Part shown: piece after piece, positions 25,538-35,063 of the stretch | How the letters are laid out: each line of letters opens with the position of its first letter | Position numbering within the stretch: position 1 is the first letter of the stretch | DNA from: Candidatus Paraprochloron terpiosi LD05 | Lineage (GTDB): Bacteria; Cyanobacteriota; Cyanobacteriia; Cyanobacteriales; Prochloraceae | Direction of reading: 5' to 3' | Length of the DNA: 64,000 nt | NCBI GenBank assembly: GCA_018141785.1 | Contig: CP073341.1 | Location: 1,783,422-1,847,421 of the forward strand | The notes under the pieces: model-generated | Seen by the model: only the letters and a program-made list of their open reading frames with translations | What the model was told of the DNA's origin: nothing | The model's database searches: none | Translations under genes and position numbers: made by a program

Positions 25538-26506
25538 TCAATAGAAATTAGATTCTTGCAAGATATCCTGCAAAGTTTCTTCTAGTGAACGGGGTTGCCA
25601 ACCTAGTTCTCGACGGGCTTTACTAGCATTGACGCGAACACAGCGATCGTAAATATAATGCACCCGCTCCCTGCTAATAGGAGGATTCCAAGAGAAGAGT
25701 TTTCCAATTCCCTCCAATATATTTCCTGCAATTCTCACTAAGGGTTGGGGAACTTCCACTGGCTGAGATATATGTATATTTTTACCCAAAATAGCAAACA
25801 TTTCTCTCGTTGTCAAGTCTCCAGCGGAGATAATGTAATGTTCTCCGGGTTTTCCTTTTGTTGCTGCCAAAATCATGGCTTCCACTAAATCTTCTACGTG
25901 AACAATTCCAGTAATGCGATCGCCTCCTACCCAAAACTTCAGTTTATCTTGTCCAAATAGCTGGATAATGGGACCGAAATGAGGGTCGTCGGCTCCGAAA
26001 ATACCGGAAGGCATTATGCTGACTGCGGGTAAACCTTCTTGAGCAAATTTATCTACTAGTTGTTGTGCTTCATATTTAGTGCGGTCATAAGCTGAGGAGA
26101 AGTTTTGTTGCTGACGTTGGAAGGTTTCGTCTATGGTTTTTCCTTTTGTATCTCCATAGACACCAATGGTACTGCAATAGACTAATTTAGATATGTTGGC
26201 TGCTTTTGCTACTTCCAAGACGTTACGGGTTCCTTGGACGTTTACCCGTTCCATTTCCCCTTCGTTTACTAATCCTAATTCTACATAAGCAGCGACGTGA
26301 AAGACAGTATCTACATTGGCGATCGCCTTCTCTAAAGCTTGTGGATCTGTAATATCTCCGTAAACTAATTCTATATTACAGTTAGTAAGACGAGATAAGT
26401 TACTGCTTTTGCGCACCAAACCTTTGACAGTATGACCTTTTTTTTTCAAGGCTTTGACTAAATGAGAACCAGTAAAACCATTGGCTCCTGTAACTAATGT
26501 TTTCAT
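25538..26506 (-). CDS. NAD-dependent epimerase/reductase, CerR-like candidate
   Basis: A 322-residue extended SDR. MKTLVTGANGFTGSHLVKAL holds the TGxxGxxG NAD(P) motif, FHVAAYVELG the next conserved strand, STIGVYGD the Ser region, and SSAYDRTKYEAQQLVDKF the catalytic YxxxK. It resembles dihydroflavonol-4-reductase-like enzymes. Its ATG overlaps the stop of the upstream acyltransferase-like gene (ATGA), and an alpha-oxoamine synthase lies before that. In bacterial ceramide synthesis a reductase of this family (CerR) reduces 3-oxo-ceramide; that role is inferred from the gene set, not proven. Confidence 0.82.
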   Translation of the reverse strand: MKTLVTGANGFTGSHLVKALKKKGHTVKGLVRKSSNLSRLTNCNIELVYGDITDPQALEKAIANVDTVFHVAAYVELGLVNEGEMERVNVQGTRNVLEVAKAANISKLVYCSTIGVYGDTKGKTIDETFQRQQQNFSSAYDRTKYEAQQLVDKFAQEGLPAVSIMPSGIFGADDPHFGPIIQLFGQDKLKFWVGGDRITGIVHVEDLVEAMILAATKGKPGEHYIISAGDLTTREMFAILGKNIHISQPVEVPQPLVRIAGNILEGIGKLFSWNPPISRERVHYIYDRCVRVNASKARRELGWQPRSLEETLQDILQESNFY

Positions 26507-27636
26507 GATAATTCTTTTTCGTAAATGCGGTAAGTTTTACTAATTGTACCACCGGAAGCTTCAATTAATTTCCGAGAGGGTAAATTATCTTCCCAAACCC
26601 AAGAAAGTTCTGCTGTTTGATAGGGTTTCCCCTTTTTTGTTCCTCCCGCCATTCCTAGATAAATTAAAGCGATAGGTACCATTTTGCGACGGTATTCTGG
26701 GAGGGAACAAATAGCTAATACTCGGGAGTGATAGATTTGACGGCGATACCAGAGAAATTTGAGAGTTCCCCATAAATCTAACTTGCCATTGACTTGTTTT
26801 AATGGTATATTATAATCGGGCAATGCCATGAAAAAACCGATGGCTTTGTTTTTATCTTCAGCAATAATCAAAATATCCGGATCTATTAGTTGCTGCAAAT
26901 CTTTGGCTTCGGCGACAAATTCTGCTTCGCTGCGAGGAGTAGAACTCCAATTATTGACAAAAGCGGTAGTAAAGAGATGATAGATAATATCACAATCTTC
27001 TTCAAACCCTTTCCCTTTGAGGCGGATGGAACGGAAAGTAATGCCTGATTTAAGGGCAATGTTATATCCTTTCTTAAATTTAGCAGTGAGTTGATGATTG
27101 TGGACGGGAAAATCGTAGGCGTAGGCGTCTTTGGCTTTCTCCCAGCCAACCTGTTCTATAAATTGAGGATAATAAGGTGGATTATAGGGCATCATGAAGG
27201 CAGGGGGGGTGTGAAAACCATCCACCAGGAAGAGGCAATTATTGTGGGTGGATAAATCAATTGGACCTCTGGCTACCTTCATACCCCGCTCTATCAACCA
27301 ATCACAAGCAGTATTGAGCAATGCTTGGGCTACTTCAAAGTCTTGGACACATTCAAAATAACCAAACAAACCTACTGACTGATTTTCCTTTTCTATGAGT
27401 CGTTTATTCACTGCTGCAACAATTCGTCCCAAGGGTTCTCCTGTACTGCTGACAGCGATAAATGGTTGGGATTCACCGTATTGAGTAAAGGGATTGTCTG
27501 GGGCTAATTGCTTTTTAATACTGCTGCGTAGGGGTGGTACCCAGTTGGGGTCTTTTTGATATACTAAGGCTGGTAAGTTGAGAAAAGTTTCCCTCTCTTC
27601 AGCACTAATGGTGGGTTTAATTTTAAATTTAGTCAT
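26503..27636 (-). CDS. GNAT-like acyltransferase, bacterial ceramide synthase-like candidate
   Basis: 377 residues with a GNAT-type fold. KDPNWVPPLRSSIKKQLAPD and NPFTQYGESQPFIAV precede the acyl-CoA-binding strand EPLGRIVAAVNKRLIEKEN. NQSVGLFGYFECVQDFEVAQ, LSTHNNCLFLVDGFHTPPAF and MMPYNPPYYPQFIEQVGWEK follow. This long variant is usually annotated as an N-acetyltransferase. Proteins with this DPNWVPPL...GFFE...PHNPPYY pattern include, as I recall, the bCerS enzymes that N-acylate 3-ketosphinganine. Its neighbours on both sides fit that pathway. Confidence 0.78.
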   Translation of the reverse strand: MTKFKIKPTISAEERETFLNLPALVYQKDPNWVPPLRSSIKKQLAPDNPFTQYGESQPFIAVSSTGEPLGRIVAAVNKRLIEKENQSVGLFGYFECVQDFEVAQALLNTACDWLIERGMKVARGPIDLSTHNNCLFLVDGFHTPPAFMMPYNPPYYPQFIEQVGWEKAKDAYAYDFPVHNHQLTAKFKKGYNIALKSGITFRSIRLKGKGFEEDCDIIYHLFTTAFVNNWSSTPRSEAEFVAEAKDLQQLIDPDILIIAEDKNKAIGFFMALPDYNIPLKQVNGKLDLWGTLKFLWYRRQIYHSRVLAICSLPEYRRKMVPIALIYLGMAGGTKKGKPYQTAELSWVWEDNLPSRKLIEASGGTISKTYRIYEKELS

Positions 27637-27830
27637 CTTTCCTCGCCAGTACTATACCATTACAATTATAGCACAACGCCGTAATGATATTAACGGCTTC
27701 TTTCTTAACCCGCCCGCTCATAAATTGCGGGCTAATAGGTCAAGTCCACCCTTCGAGGGACTGTTATCTTGTTTTATTAGGGATTTAAAAGTTTCTCATC
27801 TTTTTTTTGCGAGGTCGAAAATTGTTCTTT

Positions 27831-27859
27831 TAACTGGTAACTGGTAACTGGTAACTGTT
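27831..27859. repeat. Short tandem heptamer repeat (AACTGGT)n
   Basis: Four tandem copies of the 7-base unit AACTGGT in the gap between the oxoamine synthase and the acyltransferase gene, ending GGTAACTGTTTCA. The same ending occurs at 36321-36356, and a variant (CTAACTG) at 58152-58172. It is of the cyanobacterial STRR type. Confidence 0.75.
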
Positions 27860-29146
27860 TCAAGCACTAACCATGGTTTTGGGCTGATACAAAGCATCCC
27901 TAGTGGCTACCATTGCCGTTACCAGCCGATCCATCTCCCTTTGGGTGTGGAGGGCATTAGTGACGATCCGGAGGCGGGGTTTGGCAATAAACCAGATGGG
28001 GGAGATCCAAATACCGTGGTTTTCCAACAGGTGACGGGCAAAGTCTTTGGGATTCATCTCTGTCGGTAACATCACCGGAATCACGTTAGTTTCGCCAATA
28101 GGGGCAAATTCGTGTTCGATTAAGAGAGCTCGCAGGTAACGGCTATTTCCCTGAAGTTTTTGGACTAACTGAGGATTGCGCCGCACAATGCGAATGCTTT
28201 CCAAGGCAGCTGCGGTGGTGGGCGGGGGTAGAGAAATGGTGCCGATGGAAGTAGGAGAGGTATCTAACAAGTCAATTAACTCGGCAGAATAGCTACTAAT
28301 TGCAGCCCCGGCGGAAGCGGCAAACTTGGAGAAGGTTGTCATAATTAGGGGGGCGACACCTCGATCCATTACTTCCTGGGGCGTTATGCCGAAGTGTTCG
28401 TAGATACCTCTGCCCGTGGCACCAATTGAGCCGCTGGCATGGGCTTCGTCCATGAGAATAACGCTGCCGGGATAATTGGCCAGCACGTCTACCATTTGGG
28501 GTAAGGGAGCTATATCTCCATCCATGGAGAAGACGGCATCGGATACCACCATAATCCTGTCGTCAGGGCCAGCATAGCGCCGTAGCTTCCTGGCTAAGTC
28601 ATCCACATCGCAGTGACGATAGGGTTTGACTCTAACTTCTGGGCTGTGACTGAATACTTTGCCGGAACGGTTCCCCGCATTAGTCACAGCAGAGAGAATA
28701 CAGCCGTGGTTGAGGATGTCCGTCATAATCAGGGTTTCTCTGGTGTTGCGAAACCCGGGCACTTGGATAGCTAAGTGACAAAAAGCATCCATCAAGCCTT
28801 GCATTGCCATCCAAGCATTTAAAAATAAGTGGGTGTGGGGCAAGTGCTTGAAGGCGGAGATTTCTCTTTCTAACTGGCGATGAAGTTCAATGCGCCCGCT
28901 TAATGTGGGACAGGAACTATTGGAAGTGCCGTACTGGAGAATGGCATCGATAGCCGCTTGTTTGACTGCTTCTGATTGAATTAAACCGAGAACGTCATTG
29001 GTACAGAAGGTGAGAACCCGATGTCTCACCCCGGTTTTTTCTTCTTCGATTTCGACGATATTGCCCTCTTTGCGATGACAGATATACTCGTCTGGATAAA
29101 GGCCGCTTTTGTGAAGCAGCCCAACGTATTCTTGAATAACTTCCAC
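27860..29146 (-). CDS. Alpha-oxoamine synthase-family PLP enzyme, serine palmitoyltransferase-like candidate
   Basis: 428 residues of the KBL/BioF/SPT family. FCTNDVLGLIQSEAVKQAAI and LQYGTSNSSCPTLSGRIELH are the N-terminal landmarks (NxYLG and G..G.G.CPxxxG equivalents). SDAVFSMDGDIAPLPQMVDV and VILMDEAHASGSIGATGRGI contain the PLP-binding Asp and His, and TTFSKFAASAGAAISS holds the Schiff-base Lys. The family condenses an acyl-CoA with an amino acid. Next to the GNAT-like and reductase genes, palmitoyl-CoA plus serine is a reasonable guess. No acyl-carrier-protein gene is seen nearby. Confidence 0.83.
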   Translation of the reverse strand: MEVIQEYVGLLHKSGLYPDEYICHRKEGNIVEIEEEKTGVRHRVLTFCTNDVLGLIQSEAVKQAAIDAILQYGTSNSSCPTLSGRIELHRQLEREISAFKHLPHTHLFLNAWMAMQGLMDAFCHLAIQVPGFRNTRETLIMTDILNHGCILSAVTNAGNRSGKVFSHSPEVRVKPYRHCDVDDLARKLRRYAGPDDRIMVVSDAVFSMDGDIAPLPQMVDVLANYPGSVILMDEAHASGSIGATGRGIYEHFGITPQEVMDRGVAPLIMTTFSKFAASAGAAISSYSAELIDLLDTSPTSIGTISLPPPTTAAALESIRIVRRNPQLVQKLQGNSRYLRALLIEHEFAPIGETNVIPVMLPTEMNPKDFARHLLENHGIWISPIWFIAKPRLRIVTNALHTQREMDRLVTAMVATRDALYQPKTMVSA

Positions 29147-29735
29147 AATCTACTCCTCTCACCTGTTTACTGTTGCCGCTGTCGAGCAGCAATTGCTCGA
29201 AGATACGCTCCTAGGGCGTTTGATACTATTGAGCGGCTGACTAGATTCTGACACAAATTGTTCATCTTGCCGGGGTGGGCAATAATCGCCGGATAAATTT
29301 CCACGGGGAAGGAGGTTTCACGCAGAGGCGCAGAGGCGCAGAGAGGGGGGGAGGAAGAATATTATACTTCTCCGGGTAGTCAGTATCGGTTCTCTCAGCC
29401 TACCTAAGGTTTTGTAGGACGTGATTTAGATATGGTTTTATCTAATCTTGTTCGCTTATATAAAACAACCCAAGACGAGAGTATAATAGTGCAAGCAGCG
29501 TCCATTTGCGGTATAACAGAGGAGGAATTAAAAGCAATGATAAATAACCAGCCGTAGGGTTGTACATTAGTCCACCTTCGTGGACTTTATATATTGCGGG
29601 CTACTTATCAAACCCCTTCAGGGTTTAAAGCGGTATTATTATTTATAATTGTGGGTTGGTGGGCAATGTTTACCCTAATGTTCTGATGCTCTTTTGGTGG
29701 CAATTGCCCACCCTACAAATAAATTATAATAATAA
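29147..29735. other. Gap with repeats
   Basis: 589 bases. A CAGAG repeat lies at 29315-29346 (CGCAGAGGCGCAGAGGCGCA). A possible 41-codon gene lies at 29432-29557, described separately. A palindrome-family member (GGTGGCAATTGCCCACC) is at about 29696-29712. The rest shows nothing recognisable. Confidence 0.5.
29432..29557 (+). CDS. Possible small protein (41 aa)
   Basis: ATG at 29432, then SNLVRLYKTTQDESIIVQAA and SICGITEEELKAMINNQP. The charged, helical, HTH-like composition looks more like a real peptide than random sequence, and the frame is open nine codons further upstream. There is no clear ribosome-binding site, and the downstream stretch is repeat. It may be a fragment of a larger lost gene. 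Confidence 0.3.
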   Translation: MVLSNLVRLYKTTQDESIIVQAASICGITEEELKAMINNQP

Positions 29736-30038
29736 TCAATCCTCTTCTAAACGACGAATTCGTTCTTCATGATCTGCTTGAATGCGATCGCTAATCTCCG
29801 CATTAGTCACCAACCGTTCTGCGATGAGCATTAAACCCTTAATATGTTCTGAGATTCCAGTTATTTGTTCTGACACTCTAGCTAGTTCTGACTGACGACG
29901 CAAATCACTCTCTTGCAACTCTCGCTGACAAGCCATGAACCGCTCCATTTCTTTCTCGAACCACTGCTCTCGCTCACTCAACTGTCGCTGAGACTCCAAA
30001 ATCCCTGCGATAACTGTCTGCATTTCTTCAAAAGTCAT
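29736..30038 (-). CDS. Coiled-coil protein, tandem paralogue 1
   Basis: About 100 residues, MTFEEMQTVIAGILESQRQL onward, with continuous charged helix (SEREQWFEKEMERFMACQRE, then SEQITGISEHIKGLMLIAER). AAGGAGG lies 8 bases before the ATG at 30038, which is why the longer MLIRREWE start is not used. It is nearly identical to the gene at 30103-30426. It has no membrane segment and no known function. Confidence 0.7.
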   Translation of the reverse strand: MTFEEMQTVIAGILESQRQLSEREQWFEKEMERFMACQRELQESDLRRQSELARVSEQITGISEHIKGLMLIAERLVTNAEISDRIQADHEERIRRLEED

Positions 30039-30102
30039 TTCCCACTCCCTCCTTATTAGCACTTAGATTTATTATAGCCTATTTTTCCTCTGTGGTTCAA
30101 AA

Positions 30103-30426
30103 TCAATCCTCTTCTAAACGACGAATCCGTTCTTCATGATCTGCTTGAATGCGATCCCCAATTTCCGCATTAGTCACCAACCGTTCTGCGATGAGCATTA
30201 AACCCTTAATTTGTTCTGAGACTTCAGCCATTCGTTCTGACACTCCAGTTATTTGTTCTGACACTCTAGCTAGTTCTGACTGACGACGCAAATCACTCTC
30301 TTGTAACTCTCGCTGACAAGCCATGAACCGCTCCATTTCTTTCTCGAACCACTGCTCTCGCTCACTCAACTGTCGCTGGGACTCCAAAATCCCTGCAATT
30401 ATTGTCTGCATTTCTTCAAAAGTCAT
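30103..30426 (-). CDS. Coiled-coil protein, tandem paralogue 2
   Basis: About 107 residues, almost identical to the downstream copy except for an extra 7-residue unit near the middle (SERMAEV inserted in the SEQI repeats). The repeated flanks (CTCCTTATTAGCACTTAGAT followed by TTATTAT) show that the duplication unit includes the ribosome-binding region. No known function. Confidence 0.7.
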   Translation of the reverse strand: MTFEEMQTIIAGILESQRQLSEREQWFEKEMERFMACQRELQESDLRRQSELARVSEQITGVSERMAEVSEQIKGLMLIAERLVTNAEIGDRIQADHEERIRRLEED

Positions 30427-30466
30427 TTCCCACTCCCTCCTTATTAGCACTTAGATTTATTATAAC

Positions 30467-30763
30467 CTATTTTTCCTCTGTGGTTAAATTATAAAAATCA
30501 TCAATATTAGTCATCAACCGTTCTGAGACTTTTAATAAACTCTGAATACCTTTTGAGACTTCATCTAATTTGGCTTCAAAAAGCAACTCCATCTCTTTCG
30601 ACTTACGCTGACGAGCCCAGAAGAGTTCATTTTCTTTCTCAAACCATTGTTTGCGTTGCTCGAATTGCTCTTGTTGCTCACTAAATTTGTCTTGTCCCTC
30701 ACTCAACTGTCCCTGAGACTCCAAAATCCCTGCAATTATTGTCTGCATTTCTTCAAAAGTCAT
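30467..30763 (-). CDS. Coiled-coil protein, tandem paralogue 3 (diverged)
   Basis: About 98 residues. It shares MTFEEMQTIIAGILESQ with the other two copies, then differs: a Gln/Glu-rich stretch (QDKFSEQQEQFEQRKQWFEK) and a different tail ending DDFYNLTTEEK. AAGGGAG precedes the ATG. It is probably the oldest of the three tandem copies. Confidence 0.65.
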   Translation of the reverse strand: MTFEEMQTIIAGILESQGQLSEGQDKFSEQQEQFEQRKQWFEKENELFWARQRKSKEMELLFEAKLDEVSKGIQSLLKVSERLMTNIDDFYNLTTEEK

Positions 30764-30863
30764 TTTATACTCCCTTATTAGCACTTAGATTTATTATAGC
30801 CTATTTTTCCTCTGTGGGCGGCGCGGGCGGGCGGTTTATCGCTCAACAATGCCCACCCTACTG

Positions 30864-32828
30864 TTAACTGCGCAATTTATCCAAAACACTGCGGTCTTCT
30901 AAAGTAGAAGTATCTCCTCCTATTTCTTCTCCAGCAGCTAGATTACGCAATAAGCGTCGCATAATCTTCCCAGAACGAGTTTTGGGCATAGCGTCGGTGA
31001 AGCGAATTTCTCCAGGACGGGCGATCGCCCCTATTTCCTGCACCACATGTTGTTTCAGTTCTTGCACCAATGACTCAGAACCAGTATAATTCCCTTCTAA
31101 GGTGACAAAGGCAAAGATATCTTCTCCCTTCACTTCATCTGGTCGCCCCACTACCGCAGCTTCTGCTACTGCCGGATGAGATACTAAGGCAGATTCTACC
31201 TCCATGGTACCCAGACGATGGCCAGAAACGTTAATCACGTCGTCTACTCGACCCATAACCCAGTAATAACCGTCTTCATCTCGCTTGGCTCCGTCTCCAG
31301 CAAAGTAGAAATGTTGGTTGTCTCGGGGAGAAATAGGTTCCCAATAAGTGCGACGGAAGCGGTCAGGATCCTTGTGCACTGTCCGCATCATACTGGGCCA
31401 AGGATGCTTTATTATTAAATAACCCCCTTCATTATCTTCCACCGGGTTCCCATCTAAGTCCACCACATCCACTATAATACCAGGAAAAGGACGTGTAGCG
31501 GAACCTGGTTTGGTGGGGGTGACACCGGGTAAAGGGCTTATCATGATGCCTCCCGTTTCCGTCTGCCACCAGGTATCGACAATAGGACACCGCCCTCCAC
31601 CAATAACTTCATGGTACCACATCCAAGCGGACGGGTTAATAGGCTCCCCTACAGTTCCCAAGAGTCGTAGGGAAGATAAATCTCGTGCTTTGGGGAGGTG
31701 TTCTCCCATTTTAATAAAAGCCCGAATGGCTGTGGGGGCAGTATAGAAGATATTTACCCCATATTTCTCCACTATATCCCAGAAACAGCCGGGGTTAGAA
31801 GGACGAGGTACTCCTTCGTACATTAAACTGGTGGCACCGTTGGAAAGGGGACCATAGACAATATAACTGTGTCCCGTAATCCAACCTACGTCCGCAGTAC
31901 ACCAATAGACGTCAGTCTCCTGAAGGTCGAAGATCCACTTGGTGGTCATGTGGGTGTATAAATTATAGCCTCCCGTAGTGTGAACCACTCCTTTAGGCTT
32001 TCCCGTGGTACCGCTAGTATAGAGGATGAAGAGCATATCCTCACTATCCATGGGTTCAGCAGGACAGTGTCCAGACATTTCTGGTTGCACCTCGTGCCAC
32101 CAATGGTCTCTTCCCGGTTCCATACTCACCTTTTCTTTGGTCCGTTGCACTACCAGCACATTAGTTACACTAGGGACCCCGTTGTCAGCCAGTGCTCTAT
32201 CTACTTGAGCCTTTAAAGGGACAATTTTATCCTTACGATAGCCGGAGTCAGCAGTGACCACTAATTTAGCTTCGGCGTCTAGGAGTCTGTCTTGCAGGGC
32301 TTGGGCACTAAAACCACCAAATACTACCGTATGAGGAGCACCAATCCTTGCACAGGCTAACATGGCGATGGCTGCTTCTGGTATCATGGGCATATAAATA
32401 CCCACCCGATCCCCTTTACACACTCCCAACTGCTTCATAGCGTTAGCCATTTGACAAACTTCCCGATGGAGTTGAGCGTAGGTAAGGGTGCGACTGTCTC
32501 CCGGTTCTCCTTCCCAAATTAAGGCTGCTTTATTCCGTCGCTCGGTGGTAAGATGTCTGTCTAGGCAATTATAGGTAATGTTAATCTTACCGTTGACGAA
32601 CCATTGGGCAAAGGGAGGTTTCCAGTCTAGTATTTTATCCCATGGTTTGAACCAATGTAGTTCCTGTTGGGCTAATTCTGCCCAAAACTGCTCCGGGTTG
32701 GAACTAGCTTTCTGATAGAGTTCCTCATAGTGTTGGCTACTTCCAATGGTAGCTCGTGAGGAAAAGTCTCTGGGGGGGTTAAATAGGCGTTTCTCTTGTA
32801 GTACTGATTCTATGGTTGATTGTGACAT
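30864..32828 (-). CDS. acs: Acetyl-CoA synthetase
   Basis: 654 residues, the standard Acs length. Acetate plus ATP plus CoA gives acetyl-CoA plus AMP. Seen: [20 protein letters not shown], the AMP-binding loop [58 protein letters not shown] and, at the C-terminus, [14 protein letters not shown] with the Lys that is regulated by acetylation in characterised enzymes. Start context and end are normal. Monocistronic by position. Confidence 0.97.
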   Translation of the reverse strand: MSQSTIESVLQEKRLFNPPRDFSSRATIGSSQHYEELYQKASSNPEQFWAELAQQELHWFKPWDKILDWKPPFAQWFVNGKINITYNCLDRHLTTERRNKAALIWEGEPGDSRTLTYAQLHREVCQMANAMKQLGVCKGDRVGIYMPMIPEAAIAMLACARIGAPHTVVFGGFSAQALQDRLLDAEAKLVVTADSGYRKDKIVPLKAQVDRALADNGVPSVTNVLVVQRTKEKVSMEPGRDHWWHEVQPEMSGHCPAEPMDSEDMLFILYTSGTTGKPKGVVHTTGGYNLYTHMTTKWIFDLQETDVYWCTADVGWITGHSYIVYGPLSNGATSLMYEGVPRPSNPGCFWDIVEKYGVNIFYTAPTAIRAFIKMGEHLPKARDLSSLRLLGTVGEPINPSAWMWYHEVIGGGRCPIVDTWWQTETGGIMISPLPGVTPTKPGSATRPFPGIIVDVVDLDGNPVEDNEGGYLIIKHPWPSMMRTVHKDPDRFRRTYWEPISPRDNQHFYFAGDGAKRDEDGYYWVMGRVDDVINVSGHRLGTMEVESALVSHPAVAEAAVVGRPDEVKGEDIFAFVTLEGNYTGSESLVQELKQHVVQEIGAIARPGEIRFTDAMPKTRSGKIMRRLLRNLAAGEEIGGDTSTLEDRSVLDKLRS

Positions 32829-32883
32829 GGGGGTTTGTTTTGTTGTTGGATAATTATAGTTTCACGCAGAGGGCGCCCAGAGG

Positions 32884-33534
32884 TTATATTTCCCTTGGCG
32901 TCTTGGCGTCTTGGCGCGAGATAAAGGGGAAAAGTAATCCTGAGTTAGCTTTATACTCCTCAAAATTGGGATAACGGGAAAGAGATTTATCTTTTTTGAG
33001 CATATTGGGAATAAATATCCCCCCCACAAACCCTGCTAAAATAAGGAAAGGCAACCAGTGTGTGGTTAGGAGCGCAAAGCTGAAATAAATCAATATTTCT
33101 CCCAGGTAGTTTGTATTCCTGACTCGGGCAAAAAATCCCTCAGTAATTAATCCTGGTTGATATTTGAGGGTATAATATTTTTGAGCATCGCTGCTATAAT
33201 GGAAGAAAACACCAAACAGATTCATGACAATGGCAGCAGCAATTAAGGGATAGGGAGGTTCAGTGCCACTGCTAATGAGAATAAAGGGGGCTACCCAGTA
33301 TAAACCTAAGGTGATGAAAAGAACAATGCCCATGGATAGGGGTATTTTTTCTTCCCACTGCTTGTCTGGATAAATGCGGTCTTTCAATAACCACATGATA
33401 CCGTAACTACCGTGGAGAGCTAGATAAACCCAAGGAGCGATGGTATAATTTTTATATCCTACCATGAGGGCGAAGACCAAAATAAACGTCAGCCCTTTGT
33501 GAAGATTGATTCCGTGTTTAAATTTTATCATCAT
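32884..33534 (-). CDS. Isoprenylcysteine methyltransferase-like / DUF1295-type membrane protein
   Basis: 216 residues with about five transmembrane helices. QKYYTLKYQPGLITEGFFAR followed by VRNTNYLGEILIYFSFALL is the conserved ICMT/steroid-reductase-like block (G..R.P.Y.GE.L..), the SAM- or NADPH-binding region. The substrate is unknown. The last residues, RQDAKTPREI, are encoded by the dispersed repeat CGCCAAGACGCCAAG, so the original stop has been replaced by a repeat-derived tail. Confidence 0.72.
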   Translation of the reverse strand: MMIKFKHGINLHKGLTFILVFALMVGYKNYTIAPWVYLALHGSYGIMWLLKDRIYPDKQWEEKIPLSMGIVLFITLGLYWVAPFILISSGTEPPYPLIAAAIVMNLFGVFFHYSSDAQKYYTLKYQPGLITEGFFARVRNTNYLGEILIYFSFALLTTHWLPFLILAGFVGGIFIPNMLKKDKSLSRYPNFEEYKANSGLLFPFISRQDAKTPREI

Positions 33535-33575
33535 GATAGAATCTTAACACTAATCGTGCTATGGGAGAAACAAAT

Positions 33576-34430
33576 ATGAATGGTCCAACTGGAATTCTGC
33601 TCGTATCCTGTCCCGATCGCCAGGGATTAGTTGCCAAAATTGCTAACTTCATCTATGCTAATGGGGGCAATATTATTCACGCCGATCATCATACGGACTT
33701 TACCACCGAATTGTTTCTCACCAGGATAGAATGGCAATTGGCTGGGTTTAATCTTCCGAAAGAAGTAATCTCCCCTGCTTTTGAGGCGTTCGCCAAACCC
33801 CTGGAGGCAAAATGGCAACTCCATTTTTCTGATTCCACTCCCCGCATTGCTATTTAGGCAACAAAACAAGACCATTGTCTACTAGACTTACTGTGGCGAC
33901 AACAAGCTGGGGAAATTAGAGCGCAAATCCCCCTAATTATTAGCAATCACAAGGATTTAAAACCCATAGCAGATCAGTTTGCCATTGATTTTCACCACAT
34001 TCCCATCACCACTGAGAGCAAGAACCAAGGAGAAGAGCAACAGTTAGCCCTCTTAAAGCAATACGAGATCGATTTAGTGGTGTTGGCGAAATATATGCAA
34101 ATTCTCAGTCCAGAATTTATCGCCCAATTTCCCCAAACTCTCAACATTCATCATTCCTTCCTCCCCGCTTTTGCTGGATCTAAACCCTATCACAGAGCTT
34201 ACGAACGGGGAGTGAAAATTATTGGGGCAACTGCCCATTACGTCACCCCAGAACTAGACGCAGGACCAATTGTGGCTCAGGAGGTAGTCCAAGTCAGTCA
34301 TCGGGATACTATTGCCGATTTTATCAGAAAAGAGAAGGATTTAGAAAGATTGGTATTAGCTAGGGCAGTGCGGTTGCATTTGCAAAACCGGGTCTTGGTT
34401 TACGATAATCGTACCGTTGTTTTTGCTTAA
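33576..34430 (+). pseudogene. purU: Formyltetrahydrofolate deformylase with internal amber codon
   Basis: PurU releases formate from 10-formyl-THF. The N-terminal ACT domain (GILLVSCPDRQGLVAKIANF) and the C-terminal formyltransferase-like domain are both intact in one frame. The latter shows LAKYMQILSPEFIAQFPQTL, NIHHSFLPAFAGSKPYHRAY and GVKIIGATAHYVTPELDAGP. They are separated by a TAG at 33855-33857 where homologues have a Trp (RIAI-W-xxKQDHCLLDLLW). A single TGG to TAG change explains it. GGGAG upstream favours the ATG at 33576. Without suppression, only a 93-residue ACT fragment is made. Confidence 0.88.
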
Positions 34431-34498
34431 TATAATAAACCACAGAGACGCAGAGAACGCAGAGATAAGATTATGAGAGAGTCTGAAACTGAGTTGGT

Positions 34499-34951
34499 TT
34501 ATTTGTTAAAGAACAGAAGTTTGACAACACCACTGACAAAACCGATAAATATAGCTGTTACACTAGCTTTACTGACAAACTCTGATGTTTCTATTCGTTT
34601 TTCCCAACCATTGATTTTTTCATCCATTTTTTTGTCTATACCCTTGATTTTTTCTTCCACACCATTGATTTTCTCGTCTATTTTTTTGTCTATACCCTTG
34701 ATTTTTTCTTCCACACCATTGATTTTTTCATCCATTTTTTTGTCTATACCCTTGATTTTTTCATCCATGAGTTTCATCTCTCCTTTAACCTCCGCAAAAC
34801 GAGTATCAACTTTCGCAAAACCTACATCAACTTTCTTATCTAAATCTTTAATGTCATTCTTGATCTCCCCAATTTCATTCTTTATATCCCCAATTTCATT
34901 AGTTAAATTGACAATTAATTGTTCCAATTTGGCAAAATTTGAGTCAGTCAT
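34499..34951 (-). CDS. Coiled-coil protein with C-terminal membrane anchor, copy A
   Basis: About 150 residues. MTDSNFAKLEQLIVNLTNEI begins a long coiled coil containing an 18-residue tandem repeat (DEKINGVEEKIKGIDKKM) in about 2.5 copies. It ends with a hydrophobic anchor ASVTAIFIGFVSGVVKLLFF. AAGGAG lies 7 bases before the ATG at 34951; the frame extends to 35017 but that part is less likely. It is a close paralogue of the next gene. Function unknown. Confidence 0.72.
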   Translation of the reverse strand: MTDSNFAKLEQLIVNLTNEIGDIKNEIGEIKNDIKDLDKKVDVGFAKVDTRFAEVKGEMKLMDEKIKGIDKKMDEKINGVEEKIKGIDKKIDEKINGVEEKIKGIDKKMDEKINGWEKRIETSEFVSKASVTAIFIGFVSGVVKLLFFNK

Positions 34952-35063
34952 GGTTTTCTCCTTCTCTTTTGTTTGGGTTAAGTCAGGGTGAGACTGTGGT
35001 TTTACTGGCGCCGCCATGTTTTTCCTCTTTTATTATACACTATCATATTATAACACAGATGGT

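Noticed and set aside
29736-30815. Regular repeats that might be a CRISPR array
   Set aside because: The repeat unit is about 390 bases and encodes paralogous proteins. There are no short repeats with unique spacers.
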